From NCBI RefSeq assembly GCF_025464955.1, contig NZ_JAODNM010000109.1:1-64000 (forward strand): DNA of 64,000 nt, written 5' to 3'. Below are positions 41,784-50,930 of this stretch, piece by piece. The position numbers and the translations under genes were made by a program. The stretch is from Amycolatopsis sp. Its GTDB lineage: Bacteria; Actinomycetota; Actinomycetes; Mycobacteriales; Pseudonocardiaceae. The notes under the pieces were generated by a model. It searched no databases. It was not told where the DNA came from and saw nothing but the letters and a program-made list of their open reading frames with translations. The first letter of the stretch is position 1, and every line of letters starts with the position of its first letter.

Positions 41784-43394
41784 CTACCTGCCGGTGCCGC
41801 CGCGACGGCCGCCGGCGCGGGTGCCGGAGGAGAACGCCGCGGCGCCGCCACGGCCGCCACCGGACTGGGTGCGGCCGGCGCCACCGGCCGCGCCCTGGTT
41901 CCGGCCGCCGGACTTCGGCTGGCCCTGCGTGCGTCCGCCGACGGGACCGCCGGTCGACGTCGTGTGCATCGGAGTGCTGCCGCCGCGCGTCGAAGCGCCG
42001 CCGCGGGCGCCGCCACCGGAGCGGCCGGAGCCGCCCTGGCCGGCGCCGGCTGCTGCCGGAGCACCGCCACGGCTCGATCCGGCGCGAGCCGCACCGCCGC
42101 CGCGTCCGCCCGCGTTGCCGCGTCCGGAACCGTTCTTGGGAGCGCCGGCGCGCGGGGCACCAGTGCGTCGGGGCTGCTTCGGGGGCGTGGCCGCGACGAC
42201 CGGACGCGCCGAAGGAGCGGTGAACGTCCGCTCGCCCGGAGCCAGCTCGAGCAGCAGCGGGTGACCGGCGGCGAGCCGCGTGGTGGTCGGCTTGATGCCG
42301 GCCTTCTTGGTGAGGTCGCGGACGTCGCTGACCTGGTCGTCCGTCATCAGCGTGACGACCGTGCCGCTGTTGCCCGCGCGTGCCGTGCGGCCCGAGCGGT
42401 GCAGGTACGCCTTGTGCTCGACGGGCGGGTCGGCGTGGATGACCAGCGTGACGTCGTCGACGTGGATACCGCGCGCGGCGATGTCCGTGGCGACCAGCGT
42501 CTTCGCGCTGCCGTCGGAGAAGGCGAGCAGGTTGCGCGTCCGAGCGGTCTGCCCGAGGTTCCCGTGCAGTTCGACGGCCGGGATGCCGGACGCGTTGAGC
42601 TGCTTGGTGAGCTGCTTCGCGCGGTGCTTGGTGCGGGTGAAGACCAGCGTGCGGCCGGGGGCCGCGGTGAGGTCGACGAGCACCGGCAGCCGGCTCTCGT
42701 GCTGGACGTGCAGCACATGGTGCGTCATCGCCGAAACCGGCGACTGCGCCGAGTCGACGCTGTGCGTGACCGGGTCGCGCATGAAGCGCTTGACCAGCAC
42801 GTCGACGCCCGCGTCGAGCGTCGCGGAGAACAGCAGCCGCTGCCCGGTGCGCGGGGTGAGGTCGAGCAGCTTCTTGACCTGCGGCAGGAAGCCCAGGTCG
42901 GCCATGTGGTCGGCCTCGTCGAGGATGGTGATCTCGATGCCGTCGAGCTTGGCGTGCCCGGTGGAGACGTGGTCGGCGAGCCGGCCGGGGCAGGCGACGA
43001 TGATGTCGACCCCGCCGCGCAGCGCCGAGATCTGCGGGTTGGGGCTGACCCCGCCGAAGATCGTCGTAGTGTGCAGGGAGAGGGTCTTGGCCAGCGGCGC
43101 GATGGCGGCGTCGATCTGGGCGACGAGCTCACGCGTCGGCGCCAGGATCAGCGCGCGCGGCCGGTTGGCGCGGCGCTTGGCCGGGTTGGCGGCGAGCCTG
43201 GCCAGCATGGGCAGCACGAAGGCGTAAGTCTTGCCGGAGCCGGTGCGGCCGCGGCCGAGGACGTCGCGGCCCTCGAGCGAGTGCGGAAGCGTGGCTTCCT
43301 GGATCGGGAACGGGCTGTCGATTCCTTGGGCGGCCAGCGCGTTCACCAGTACTTCGGGCACGCCGAGAGCTGCGAAAGAAGGTGTGGAATTCAT
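41784..43394 (-). CDS. DEAD-box RNA helicase with RGG-rich tail
   Basis: 536 residues. The Q-motif FAALGVPEVLVNALAAQGI, Walker A GRTGSGKT (49-56), PTRELV, GGVSPNPQ, the DEAD box in ILDEADHM, SAT in LLFSATLD, ATDIAARGI and HRSGRTAR are all in order. From about residue 400 the chain is a Gly/Arg/Ala/Ser-rich tail with many RGG-like repeats, an RNA-binding, intrinsically disordered extension. It probably remodels structured RNA or ribosome assembly intermediates, as cold-shock helicases do. The 5' leader contains a GGGCGT-GTGG-ACGCCC hairpin eight bases before the start, on the coding side, which may affect expression. Confidence 0.9.
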   Translation of the reverse strand: MNSTPSFAALGVPEVLVNALAAQGIDSPFPIQEATLPHSLEGRDVLGRGRTGSGKTYAFVLPMLARLAANPAKRRANRPRALILAPTRELVAQIDAAIAPLAKTLSLHTTTIFGGVSPNPQISALRGGVDIIVACPGRLADHVSTGHAKLDGIEITILDEADHMADLGFLPQVKKLLDLTPRTGQRLLFSATLDAGVDVLVKRFMRDPVTHSVDSAQSPVSAMTHHVLHVQHESRLPVLVDLTAAPGRTLVFTRTKHRAKQLTKQLNASGIPAVELHGNLGQTARTRNLLAFSDGSAKTLVATDIAARGIHVDDVTLVIHADPPVEHKAYLHRSGRTARAGNSGTVVTLMTDDQVSDVRDLTKKAGIKPTTTRLAAGHPLLLELAPGERTFTAPSARPVVAATPPKQPRRTGAPRAGAPKNGSGRGNAGGRGGGAARAGSSRGGAPAAAGAGQGGSGRSGGGARGGASTRGGSTPMHTTSTGGPVGGRTQGQPKSGGRNQGAAGGAGRTQSGGGRGGAAAFSSGTRAGGRRGGTGR

Positions 43395-43595
43395 GATTAA
43401 CGGGCGTGTGGACGCCCTGATTCTCCGTACGTGGAAGGGTTGTCCTGCCCGGCGCAGACCTCGACGGCCGCGGCGCGTGGTAGACGACAACGAGACACGG
43501 CCCGAGGCAGAACTGGGCGGGCCGCGCCTACGAGTATAGGGCATCGGGCGACGTGGCCCGTGTGACGTTGCCCGCCGCGCGCGTCCTTGTTAAGT

Positions 43596-43607
43596 TACCC
43601 GTGGGTA
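43596..43607. promoter_or_regulatory. TACCC-GT-GGGTA dyad upstream of the acyl-CoA dehydrogenase
   Basis: A perfect 12-bp palindromic arrangement 28 bp before the ATG, in the 241-bp region shared with the divergent helicase. Likely a TetR-type operator of fatty-acid metabolism, by position only. Confidence 0.4.
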
Positions 43608-43635
43608 GTTTCGCGTTCGAGAGGGAGATCCGCAG

Positions 43636-45366
43636 ATGAGCAAGGCGTCCACGGCGTTGTTGGTGAACCCGCACACCTACGACCCGGAGCGGTTCGACCC
43701 CGAGACCCGCCGCCTGCTGCGCGCGACCATCGACTGGTTCGAGGCCCGCGGCAAGCGCAAGCTCGTCGAGGACTACCACAACAAGGTCTTCTACGCGGAT
43801 TTCCTGGAGTTCGCGGGCAAGGAAGGTCTGTTCGCCACCTTCTTCACCCCGGCGGGCAGCGCCGACGGCTCGCCCGACAAGCGCTGGGACACCAGCCGGA
43901 TCGCCGCGCTGTCGGAGATTCTGGGGTTTTACGGGCTGAACTACTGGTATCCCATGCAGGTCACCGTGCTGGGCCTCGGACCGGTGTGGCAGAGCGAAAA
44001 CGAGGTCGCCCGCAAGCGTGCCGCGGACGCGTTGGACGCCGGGGGAGTCGCCGCGTTCGGACTGTCCGAAAAGGATCACGGCGCGGACATCTACTCCTCG
44101 GACATGGTGCTCACCAAGGACGGTTCCGGCGGTTACCTGGCCAACGGTTCGAAGTACTACATCGGCAACGGCAACTGCGCGGGCACGGTGTCGGTGTTCG
44201 GCCGGATCGACGGCGTCGAAGGCCAGGACCAGTACGTCTTCTTCTACGCCGACTCGAACCACCCGAACTACCACGTCGTGAAGAACATCGTCCCGTCTCA
44301 GATGTACGTCGCCGAGTTCGCGCTCGAGGACTACCCCGTGCACGTCGAGGACATCCTCCACATCGGAGCGGACGCGTTCAGCGCGGCGCTCAACACGGTC
44401 AACATCGGCAAGTTCAACCTGTGCTTCGGCGGCATCGGCATGGCGACGCACTCGCTGTACGAGGCGATCACCCACGCGCACAACCGTGTCCTTTATGGAA
44501 ACCTGGTGACGGACTTCCCGCACGTACGCCGTGAGTTCGTCGACGCGTACGCGCGTCTGCTCGCGATGAAGCTGTTTTCCGGCCGAGCGGTGGACTATTT
44601 CCGCTCGGCGAACGCGGACGACCGGCGTTACCTGCTGTTCAACCCGATCACCAAGATGAAAGTGACCACCGAGGCCCAGACCGTGATTACGCTGGCCGCG
44701 GATGTCGTGGCAGCCAAGGGTTTCGAAGCGGACAACTACCTCGCGATGGCGAAGGTCGACGTCGACGGCCTGCCGAAGCTCGAGGGCACGGTCGCGGTGA
44801 ACCTGGCGCTGATCGCGAAGTTCATGCCCGCGTACCTGTTCGCGCCGGAGGAGTACGCGCCGGTCCCGACGCGCACCGACTCGGCCGACGACGAGTTCCT
44901 CTTCCGTCAGGGTCCCGCGCGCGGGCTATTGAAGATCCGGTTCCACAACTGGCGCGAGGCTTACACGAAGGCGTCGGCCATCCCGAACGTCGCGCGGTTC
45001 GTCGAGCAGGCGGACGGGCTGGTCAAGATCCTCACCGAGGCCACCCCGAACGAGGCCCAGCAGGCCGACCTCGACTTCGGGCTCGCGCTGACCGAGTTGT
45101 TCACGCTCGTGGTGTACGGCCAGCTCATCCTCGAACAAGCTGAGCTGATCGGCATCGAGAGTGACATCGTCGACCAGATCTTCGATGTCCTCGTCCGCGA
45201 CTTCAGCGCCGCCGCCGTCGAGCTGCACGGCAAGTCCAGCTCGACGGAAGCCCAGCAGGCTCTCGCCGTCGCAGCCATCCGCAAGCCCGTTGTCGACGCC
45301 GACCGCTTCGACCGCGTCTGGTCCCAGGTCCGCGACCTCTCCGGCACCTACGAAATGCACCCCTGA
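43636..45366 (+). CDS. Acyl-CoA dehydrogenase-family flavoprotein
   Basis: 576 residues, longer than classical members (about 380). It has the N-terminal helical domain, the beta-barrel block AFGLSEKDHGADIYSSDM, the strand NGSKYYIGNGN and the C-terminal helical domain. It also has an extra C-terminal helical extension (about 430-576), as in long-chain or acyl-CoA oxidase-like enzymes. FAD would be the cofactor. The catalytic base cannot be placed with certainty. It is monocistronic, behind a palindromic promoter site and followed by an array of GTGGGACTCGC repeats. Confidence 0.8.
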   Translation: MSKASTALLVNPHTYDPERFDPETRRLLRATIDWFEARGKRKLVEDYHNKVFYADFLEFAGKEGLFATFFTPAGSADGSPDKRWDTSRIAALSEILGFYGLNYWYPMQVTVLGLGPVWQSENEVARKRAADALDAGGVAAFGLSEKDHGADIYSSDMVLTKDGSGGYLANGSKYYIGNGNCAGTVSVFGRIDGVEGQDQYVFFYADSNHPNYHVVKNIVPSQMYVAEFALEDYPVHVEDILHIGADAFSAALNTVNIGKFNLCFGGIGMATHSLYEAITHAHNRVLYGNLVTDFPHVRREFVDAYARLLAMKLFSGRAVDYFRSANADDRRYLLFNPITKMKVTTEAQTVITLAADVVAAKGFEADNYLAMAKVDVDGLPKLEGTVAVNLALIAKFMPAYLFAPEEYAPVPTRTDSADDEFLFRQGPARGLLKIRFHNWREAYTKASAIPNVARFVEQADGLVKILTEATPNEAQQADLDFGLALTELFTLVVYGQLILEQAELIGIESDIVDQIFDVLVRDFSAAAVELHGKSSSTEAQQALAVAAIRKPVVDADRFDRVWSQVRDLSGTYEMHP

Positions 45367-45423
45367 CGACACGAGTGTGCAGTCTGTGCACACGAGATCG
45401 CGATCCACGCACGCGTGTCCGCC

Positions 45424-45572
45424 GTGGGACTCGTGCACTTGAATGTGGGACTCGCCGGGCTCGGCTGTGGGACTCACCGTCCTGAACGTGGGACTCGCCG
45501 GCGGGCGCCCGACGCTGCGCGAGTCCCACGTTCGTCGTCGGCGAGTCCCACGTTCGACGGGGTGAGTCCCAC
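45424..45572. repeat. Phased GTGGGACTCGC array, 4 forward plus 3 inverted units
   Basis: Forward units start at 45424, 45445, 45467 and 45488; inverted units at 45519, 45541 and 45562. Steps are 21-22 bp except for one 31-bp step at the turn. It fills the gap between two convergent genes. Confidence 0.85.
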
Positions 45573-45579
45573 GTTCGGG

Positions 45580-46356
45580 TCAGGCGGTGAAGGCGGCGAC
45601 GGCTTGGAGGAGCAGGTCGGGGGACTCGAGCTGCGGCATGTGGCCGGTCTCGGCGAGGAGCTGGAACTGGGCACCGGGGATCGCCGCCGCGAACGCGGTG
45701 CCGTACTCGGGGTCGACGATCCGGTCGGCTTCGCCCCAGACGACCAGCGTCGGGACGGTGACGCCGGACAGCCGGCCGTGCAACGTCGGGTCGGCCATCG
45801 ACGAGCCGTAGACCGACAGCGCGGCTCGGTTGCCTGCCATGACGGCCTGCTGCTCGGGGGTGAACTTCGACGGGTCGATCGCGAACTTCGCCGGGTCGTG
45901 GTAGCTGAGCTGGGCCACTTCGGCCATGGTGAGCGAGAAGAAGTCGGCCGCGGGATGCCCGTCGACCAGGATTCCGACGGCGTTGGCGAGCACGACGCGC
46001 CCGATCCGGGGCGAACCGAGCAACGCGATTTCGGCCGCGATCCAGCCGCCGATGGAGTTCCCGACCACGGTGACGTCGGTCAGGTCCAGCTCGTCGAGCA
46101 GCGCGACATACAACGCCGCCAGCTCGCGGACGCTCGTCAGCGCGTCCGGTCGCGGTGTGCTGCCGAATCCGGGGTGGACTGGCGTGAGAACCCGAGCGGA
46201 TTCCTTGCTGGACAACAGATCGGCGAACCCGGCGACGGTCAGCGGGCCTCCGCCGCCGTGCAGTAGCAGTACGGGACGTCCTTCGCCGCTCTCGGTCACA
46301 GTGACCGGGACAGCTCCGACAGTGTCGACGTTCAGGGTGTAAGTGTTGGTGGGCAT
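45580..46356 (-). CDS. Alpha/beta hydrolase
   Basis: 258 residues with oxyanion motif LLLHGGGGP, nucleophile Ser in GNSIGGW, acid in WGEADRIVD and histidine in ETGHMPQLE. This resembles small-molecule esterases and C-C bond hydrolases. The ATG at 46354-46356 follows GAGGAG and lies 11 bp after the epimerase gene, so both form one operon. The substrate is unknown. Confidence 0.85.
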   Translation of the reverse strand: MPTNTYTLNVDTVGAVPVTVTESGEGRPVLLLHGGGGPLTVAGFADLLSSKESARVLTPVHPGFGSTPRPDALTSVRELAALYVALLDELDLTDVTVVGNSIGGWIAAEIALLGSPRIGRVVLANAVGILVDGHPAADFFSLTMAEVAQLSYHDPAKFAIDPSKFTPEQQAVMAGNRAALSVYGSSMADPTLHGRLSGVTVPTLVVWGEADRIVDPEYGTAFAAAIPGAQFQLLAETGHMPQLESPDLLLQAVAAFTA

Positions 46357-46367
46357 GGGGTTTCTCC

Positions 46368-47243
46368 TCAGAGTGTGTAAGAGCCGGTGGTGAATTCGTC
46401 GAGCAGCGAGGGTCCGTTGGGACGCCAACCCAGCGCTCGGGCGTGTGTTGTGTCGAATTGTTGGTCGAGGAACACGGCGTCGGCGATCGGGCCGAGGCGG
46501 TTGCGCGAGGCTTCGACAGGCTCGGGCCGAATTCGGCCGTCGAGGCCGCGGATGCGGCTGGCGGCGGTCGCGATCTGGTCCATCGCCGGGCTGTGTTCGT
46601 TGGCTCCGAGCAGGTAGGAACCGGCCGGCGCGGTGGTCAACGCGAGGACGTACAGGGCGGCGATGTCGTCGACAAAAACGTTGCCGAAGTGCTGGTGGAC
46701 GCCCGGGTAGAGCAGCGCGCCGTCCGCGATCGGTCCGGCCACTACCTTAGCGGGGATCCCGCCGGCGCGACCGTAGACATTCGCGGGCGCCACGACGGAC
46801 GTCCGGATGCCGTGCTTCGCCGCCGCACGGATCCGCTCGACGACCCGGGGCCGCCACGCGACGATCGGCGGCGGGTCGGCGGGCGTCTGCTCGGTGATGC
46901 CCCGCCCGGAGCCGTGGATCCAGGTGCCGCCGGTGTGGACGTACGGCTTGTCGGTCCTGGCCAGTGCGGGAAGTACGGCGTCGAGCAGGCCGCTCTCGAA
47001 CTCCGCGTTGGTCCGGTTGCCCGGGGATGCGGTGCTGATCACCCCGTCGACCGGCTCGACCTGCGTAATCATCCATTCGATGTCGGTCAGATCGCCCAGC
47101 GCCGGGCTGGCCCCGGCGTCGTCGAGAGCCTTCGCCGAGTCCTCGGTCCGTGCATGTGCGACGACGTCGTGGCCTTGTCGCACCAGCTCAGCCAGGACGG
47201 CGGAGCCGAGGTAGCCGGTGCCACCGGTCAAGAACACCTTCAT
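46368..47243 (-). CDS. NAD(P)-dependent epimerase/dehydratase-family (extended SDR-like) protein
   Basis: 291 residues. The N-terminal Rossmann motif TGGTGYLGSAV (6-16) and the fold are those of NAD(P)H-binding atypical SDRs. The Tyr-Lys pair of classical members is not obvious, but NVYGRAGG is in the right area. It may reduce or sense a small metabolite, in partnership with the hydrolase encoded next. A GTTGAT/ATCAAC dyad overlaps its promoter. Confidence 0.8.
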   Translation of the reverse strand: MKVFLTGGTGYLGSAVLAELVRQGHDVVAHARTEDSAKALDDAGASPALGDLTDIEWMITQVEPVDGVISTASPGNRTNAEFESGLLDAVLPALARTDKPYVHTGGTWIHGSGRGITEQTPADPPPIVAWRPRVVERIRAAAKHGIRTSVVAPANVYGRAGGIPAKVVAGPIADGALLYPGVHQHFGNVFVDDIAALYVLALTTAPAGSYLLGANEHSPAMDQIATAASRIRGLDGRIRPEPVEASRNRLGPIADAVFLDQQFDTTHARALGWRPNGPSLLDEFTTGSYTL

Positions 47244-47581
47244 GGCGTCCCCCTCTCACTCGTTGATGTAAATAACCTTATATCAACAAGCTGAGGTAAG
47301 CAAGCTTAGATTGGCGCGGGCCCCGAGGGGGCCCGGTGGTTGGCCGGATGTGGCTGGTGTGGCTGGTGTGGTGTTGTGACGTGTCGTGAAGGCCACCTTC
47401 ATGGCGTAAGGCGTACTCAACTAGGCCTTGACGACGTCTCTGCCCTGCCGAAAGTGCCTTCCGGAGCCGCAACAGTCGTTCGCGTCGACGGACAGTGCGC
47501 TCGTCGCGTTCGGGGGCCACGGCGACGTCGAGCTCGTCTGGGTCGACCCGGAACGCGACGAACCGTGCCAGGATGAGGAAG
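47244..47581. other. Divergent intergenic region between the epimerase operon and the hydratase gene
   Basis: 338 bp. It contains the operator-like dyad at 47262-47287, a GC-rich hairpin-prone stretch (GGGCCCCGAGGGGGCCC near 47318), a tandem GTGGCTGGT segment and one CGTGAAGGCCACCTTCATG hairpin (47385-47403). The last is the same sequence seen twice in the terminator at 48361-48409. The only gene is the hydratase, which starts at 47582. Confidence 0.6.
47262..47287. promoter_or_regulatory. GTTGATGTAA/TTATATCAAC operator-like dyad
   Basis: Arms match at 9 of 10 positions around a six-base centre, 19 bp upstream of the epimerase ATG. Probably the binding site of an unlinked TetR, MarR or HxlR-type repressor. 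Confidence 0.5.
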
Positions 47582-48355
47582 ATGGATGACCTTGGTGCGG
47601 CACGTTTCCTGTGGGACGCCTGGAGTTCCGGCGTAACGATCGACGCGCTGCCTGACGGGCTTCGTCCGCGTGACGCAGTCGAGGGCATGGCTGTGCAGGC
47701 GCGGCTGGAGGAACTTGCCGGGCCGGCGTTCGGCTGGAAGATCGGCGCGACGACGGCCGCGGGACAAGCGGCTGTCGGGGTGGACAGGGCGTTCCCGGGT
47801 CGGATGTTCACCCGGTTCCGACACGCCGAAGGCAAGATCATCCCGACGGACTCGTCCATGGCCGTCGTGGAACCCGAGTTCGCCTTCCGGCTGGGCACAG
47901 ACCTCGATCCCGACGTCGAACACACCCTGGACGCCGTGCTGGACGCGGTCGACACGATGTTTCTCGCGCTGGAGATGCCGGACTCGCGGTTCAGCGACTT
48001 CACCAGCGTCGGCTATGCGTGTCTGCTGGCCGATTCGGCGTTGTGCGGCCGGTTCGTCGGCGGCTGCGAGGTGCCGGGCTGGCGGGATCTCGACCTCGCC
48101 GCGCAACCGGTGATCCTGCGGCTCGACGGCGTCGAGTTCGCGCGCGGCACCGGCGCGGAGGTCATGGGCGACCCGCGGCTCGCGCTGCACTGGCTCGCGT
48201 TGGAGCTGCCGAGGCTGGGACGTCGACTGCGCGCGGGCGAAGTCGTCACGACTGGCACGGCCACGAAACCCGCTCCCGTGACACCGGGCGCACACGTCTT
48301 CGCCGACTTCGGCGACCTCGGCACCATCGAAGGTCGCTTCGGCCATGTCTCGTGA
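47582..48355 (+). CDS. 2-keto-4-pentenoate hydratase-like FAH-superfamily protein
   Basis: 257 residues. Conserved features are FGWKIGATTAAGQAAVGV, the metal-site acids in VVEPEFAFRLG (two Glu), and the late strand GEVVTTGTATKPAPVTPG. These define the MhpD/hydratase branch of the fumarylacetoacetate-hydrolase superfamily, which hydrates 2-oxopent-4-enoates in aromatic degradation. No meta-cleavage genes are adjacent. The ATG at 47582 is chosen. The frame is open for 29 codons upstream, but without coding character. Confidence 0.8.
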   Translation: MDDLGAARFLWDAWSSGVTIDALPDGLRPRDAVEGMAVQARLEELAGPAFGWKIGATTAAGQAAVGVDRAFPGRMFTRFRHAEGKIIPTDSSMAVVEPEFAFRLGTDLDPDVEHTLDAVLDAVDTMFLALEMPDSRFSDFTSVGYACLLADSALCGRFVGGCEVPGWRDLDLAAQPVILRLDGVEFARGTGAEVMGDPRLALHWLALELPRLGRRLRAGEVVTTGTATKPAPVTPGAHVFADFGDLGTIEGRFGHVS

Positions 48356-48360
48356 AAGGA

Positions 48361-48409
48361 CGTGAAGGCCACCTTCACGACCGCTAGGTACATGAAGGTG
48401 GCCTTCACG
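48361..48409. terminator. Double GTGAAGG hairpin terminator
   Basis: CGTGAAGGCCACCTTCACG (48361-48379) and CATGAAGGTGGCCTTCACG (48391-48409) are each self-complementary and also complementary to each other. The cluster lies between convergent genes. Confidence 0.75.
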
Positions 48410-48418
48410 AACAGCCGC

Positions 48419-50776
48419 TTACTTCCCGAAACCGGCTTTGCGCAGGGCGTCGGCCAGTGAGCCGGTGGGCGCGGGGGCAGCGCTGCTGCGGGAGCCGGCC
48501 CCGCGGCCCTGACCTTGCGGTTTGCGCTGGCCGCCCTGCTGCGGACGTCCACCGCCGGACTGGCCACCGCCCGTGCGGGGCTGCGCGGCACCAGGCTCGT
48601 CGTCGAGGCGCAAGGTCAGCGAGATCCGCTTGCGCACGGTGTCGACCTCGAGGACCTTCACCTTCACGATGTCGCCGGGCTTGACGACCTCACGCGGGTC
48701 CTTGACGAAGTTCTTCGACAGCGCCGACACGTGCGCGAGCCCGTCCTGGTGCACGCCGACGTCGATGAACGCGCCGAACGCGGCGACGTTGGTGACGACG
48801 CCTTCCAGCCGCATGCCGGGCTTGAGGTCACCGATCTTGTCGACACCCTCGGCGAACGTCGCGGTCTTGAACGCCGGACGCGGGTCGCGGCCCGGCTTCT
48901 CCAGCTCGGCCAGGATGTCCGTGACGGTCGGCAGGCCGAACTTGTCGTCGACGAACTGATCCGGCTTGACAGTCTGCAGCGCGCGCGAGTTGCCGATGAG
49001 GCCGGGCAGGTCCGTGCCGATCGCGGTCATGATCCGCCGCACCACCGGGTACGCCTCGGGGTGCACGCTGGACGAGTCGAGCGGGTCGTCGCCGCCGGGG
49101 ATGCGCAGGAAGCCCGCGCACTGCTCGAACGCCTTCGGTCCGAGCCGCGCGACCTCCTTCAGCGCCGTCCGCGAGCGGAACGGGCCGTGCTCGTCACGGT
49201 GCCCGACGATGTTCTCGGCGAGCCCGGTCGTGATGCCGGAAACCCTGGTCAGCAGGGGAGCGGACGCCGTGTTGACGTCGACGCCGACCGCGTTCACGCA
49301 GTCTTCGACGACCGCGTCGAGCGAGCGTGACAGCGACACCTCGGACAGGTCGTGCTGGTACTGGCCGACGCCGATGGACTTCGGGTCGATCTTCACCAGC
49401 TCCGCCAGCGGGTCCTGCAGCCGCCGCGCGATCGACACCGCGCCGCGCAGGGAGACGTCCATGTCCGGCAGCTCGGCCGAAGCGAACGCCGACGCCGAAT
49501 ACACCGAAGCGCCGGCCTCGGACACGATCGTCTTGGTGAGCTTGAGGTCCGGCAGCGCCTTGATCAGGTCGATGGCGAGCTTGTCCGTCTCGCGCGACGC
49601 CGTGCCGTTGCCGATCGAGATCAGGTCGACCTTGTGCTCGGCGGCGAGCTTGCCCAGCACGGCGAGCGAGCGGTCCCACTGGTTCTGCGGCTGGTGCGGG
49701 TAGATGACCTCGGTCGCGACGACCTTGCCGGTCGCGTCGACCACGGCGACCTTGACCCCGGTGCGGAAGCCCGGGTCGAGGCCCATCGTGGCGCGGGTGC
49801 CGGCGGGCGCGGCGAGCAGCAGGTCGCGCAGGTTGGACGCGAACACGCGCACGGCCTCGTCCTCGGCGGACTGGCGCAAGCGCATGCGGAGGTCGATCCC
49901 GAGGTGCAGCAGGATCTTCGTGCGCCACGCCCAGCGGACGGTGTCGGTCAGCCATTTGTCGCCGGGACGGCCCTTGGCGGCGATACCGAACTTGTGCGCG
50001 ATGCGGACTTCGTAGTCGCTCGGGCCGACCTGAGGTTCGTCGGAAGGTTCTTCCGCTTCGATCGTGATGTCGAGGATGTCCTCTTTCTCCCCGCGGAACA
50101 TCGCGAGGATCCGGTGCGAGGGCATCTTCGTGAACGGCTCGGAGAACTCGAAGTAGTCGGAGAACTTGGCGCCGTCGACGTCCTTGCCGGCACGGACCTT
50201 CGACGCGAGGCGGCCCTGGCCCCACATCTTCTCGCGCAGCTCGCCGATGAGGTCGGCGTCCTCGGCGAAGCGTTCGACGAGGATCGAGCGCGCGCCATCG
50301 AGCGCGGCCTGCGCGTCCGCGACGCCCTTCTCGGCATCGACGAACACGGCAGCGGCGGCGAGCGGCTCGGTGTTCGGGTCGTTGAACAGGCCGTCGGCCA
50401 GCGGTTCGAGGCCTGCTTCGCGCGCGATCTGCGCCTTCGTGCGGCGCTTCTGCTTGAACGGCAGGTAGATGTCCTCGAGCCGCGACTTCGTGTCGGCGGC
50501 GAGGACCTGCGCTTCGAGGGCCTCGGTGAGTTTGCCCTGGTTGCGAATCGATTCCAGCACGGCCGCGCGCCGCTCGGTGAGTTCGCGCAGGTAGCGCAGG
50601 CGCTCCTCGAGCGTGCGCAGCTGCGCGTCGTCGAGCATGCCGGTGACTTCCTTGCGGTACCGCGCGATGAACGGCACGGTCGAACCCTCGTCGAGCAGGG
50701 TGACGGCGGCCTTCACCTGCCCTTCACGCACACCCAGTTCTTCGGCGATCTTCTGCTCGACCGACTGCAAGCCCAC
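48419..50776 (-). CDS. tex: Tex-family transcription accessory/RNA-binding protein
   Basis: 785 residues from a GTG. The order of domains is typical: N-terminal helical Tex region, YqgF/RNase-H-like (about 325-465, MGLDPGFRTGVKVAVVDATG), helix-hairpin-helix (about 500-560, VNTASAPLLTRVSGIT), and an S1 RNA-binding domain (about 640-715, GMRLEGVVTNVAAFGAFIDVG). A Gly/Gln/Arg-rich tail follows, ending in GSLADALRKAGFGK. Tex binds nucleic acids and is linked to transcription and stress. It is a single gene between two strong hairpin or promoter regions. Confidence 0.95.
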   Translation of the reverse strand: MGLQSVEQKIAEELGVREGQVKAAVTLLDEGSTVPFIARYRKEVTGMLDDAQLRTLEERLRYLRELTERRAAVLESIRNQGKLTEALEAQVLAADTKSRLEDIYLPFKQKRRTKAQIAREAGLEPLADGLFNDPNTEPLAAAAVFVDAEKGVADAQAALDGARSILVERFAEDADLIGELREKMWGQGRLASKVRAGKDVDGAKFSDYFEFSEPFTKMPSHRILAMFRGEKEDILDITIEAEEPSDEPQVGPSDYEVRIAHKFGIAAKGRPGDKWLTDTVRWAWRTKILLHLGIDLRMRLRQSAEDEAVRVFASNLRDLLLAAPAGTRATMGLDPGFRTGVKVAVVDATGKVVATEVIYPHQPQNQWDRSLAVLGKLAAEHKVDLISIGNGTASRETDKLAIDLIKALPDLKLTKTIVSEAGASVYSASAFASAELPDMDVSLRGAVSIARRLQDPLAELVKIDPKSIGVGQYQHDLSEVSLSRSLDAVVEDCVNAVGVDVNTASAPLLTRVSGITTGLAENIVGHRDEHGPFRSRTALKEVARLGPKAFEQCAGFLRIPGGDDPLDSSSVHPEAYPVVRRIMTAIGTDLPGLIGNSRALQTVKPDQFVDDKFGLPTVTDILAELEKPGRDPRPAFKTATFAEGVDKIGDLKPGMRLEGVVTNVAAFGAFIDVGVHQDGLAHVSALSKNFVKDPREVVKPGDIVKVKVLEVDTVRKRISLTLRLDDEPGAAQPRTGGGQSGGGRPQQGGQRKPQGQGRGAGSRSSAAPAPTGSLADALRKAGFGK

Positions 50777-50862
50777 TTGTCACGATCCCTTCGGTTAAGT
50801 CAGACGGCCATTGTGCCGCTCGGGGGATCACGACTTTCGTATGGGCCTCCCCAAGCATCCCC

Positions 50863-50889
50863 TTGACATCTGGATTGGTCTAGTCCATT
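50863..50889 (+). promoter_or_regulatory. Chitinase promoter with DasR-like operator
   Basis: TTGACA at 50863-50868 is a good -35 box. ATTGGTCTAGTCCATT at 50874-50889 matches the DasR response element ACTGGTCTAGACCAGT closely, with the central GTCTAG intact. A weak -10 (CATTTT at 50886-50891) would overlap the operator. DasR is the GntR-family N-acetylglucosamine repressor known to control chitinases in streptomycetes. Confidence 0.65.
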
Positions 50890-50930
50890 TTGTGAGTGTC
50901 CGGCATCATCTTGTTCAGCGGGAGGCAACC

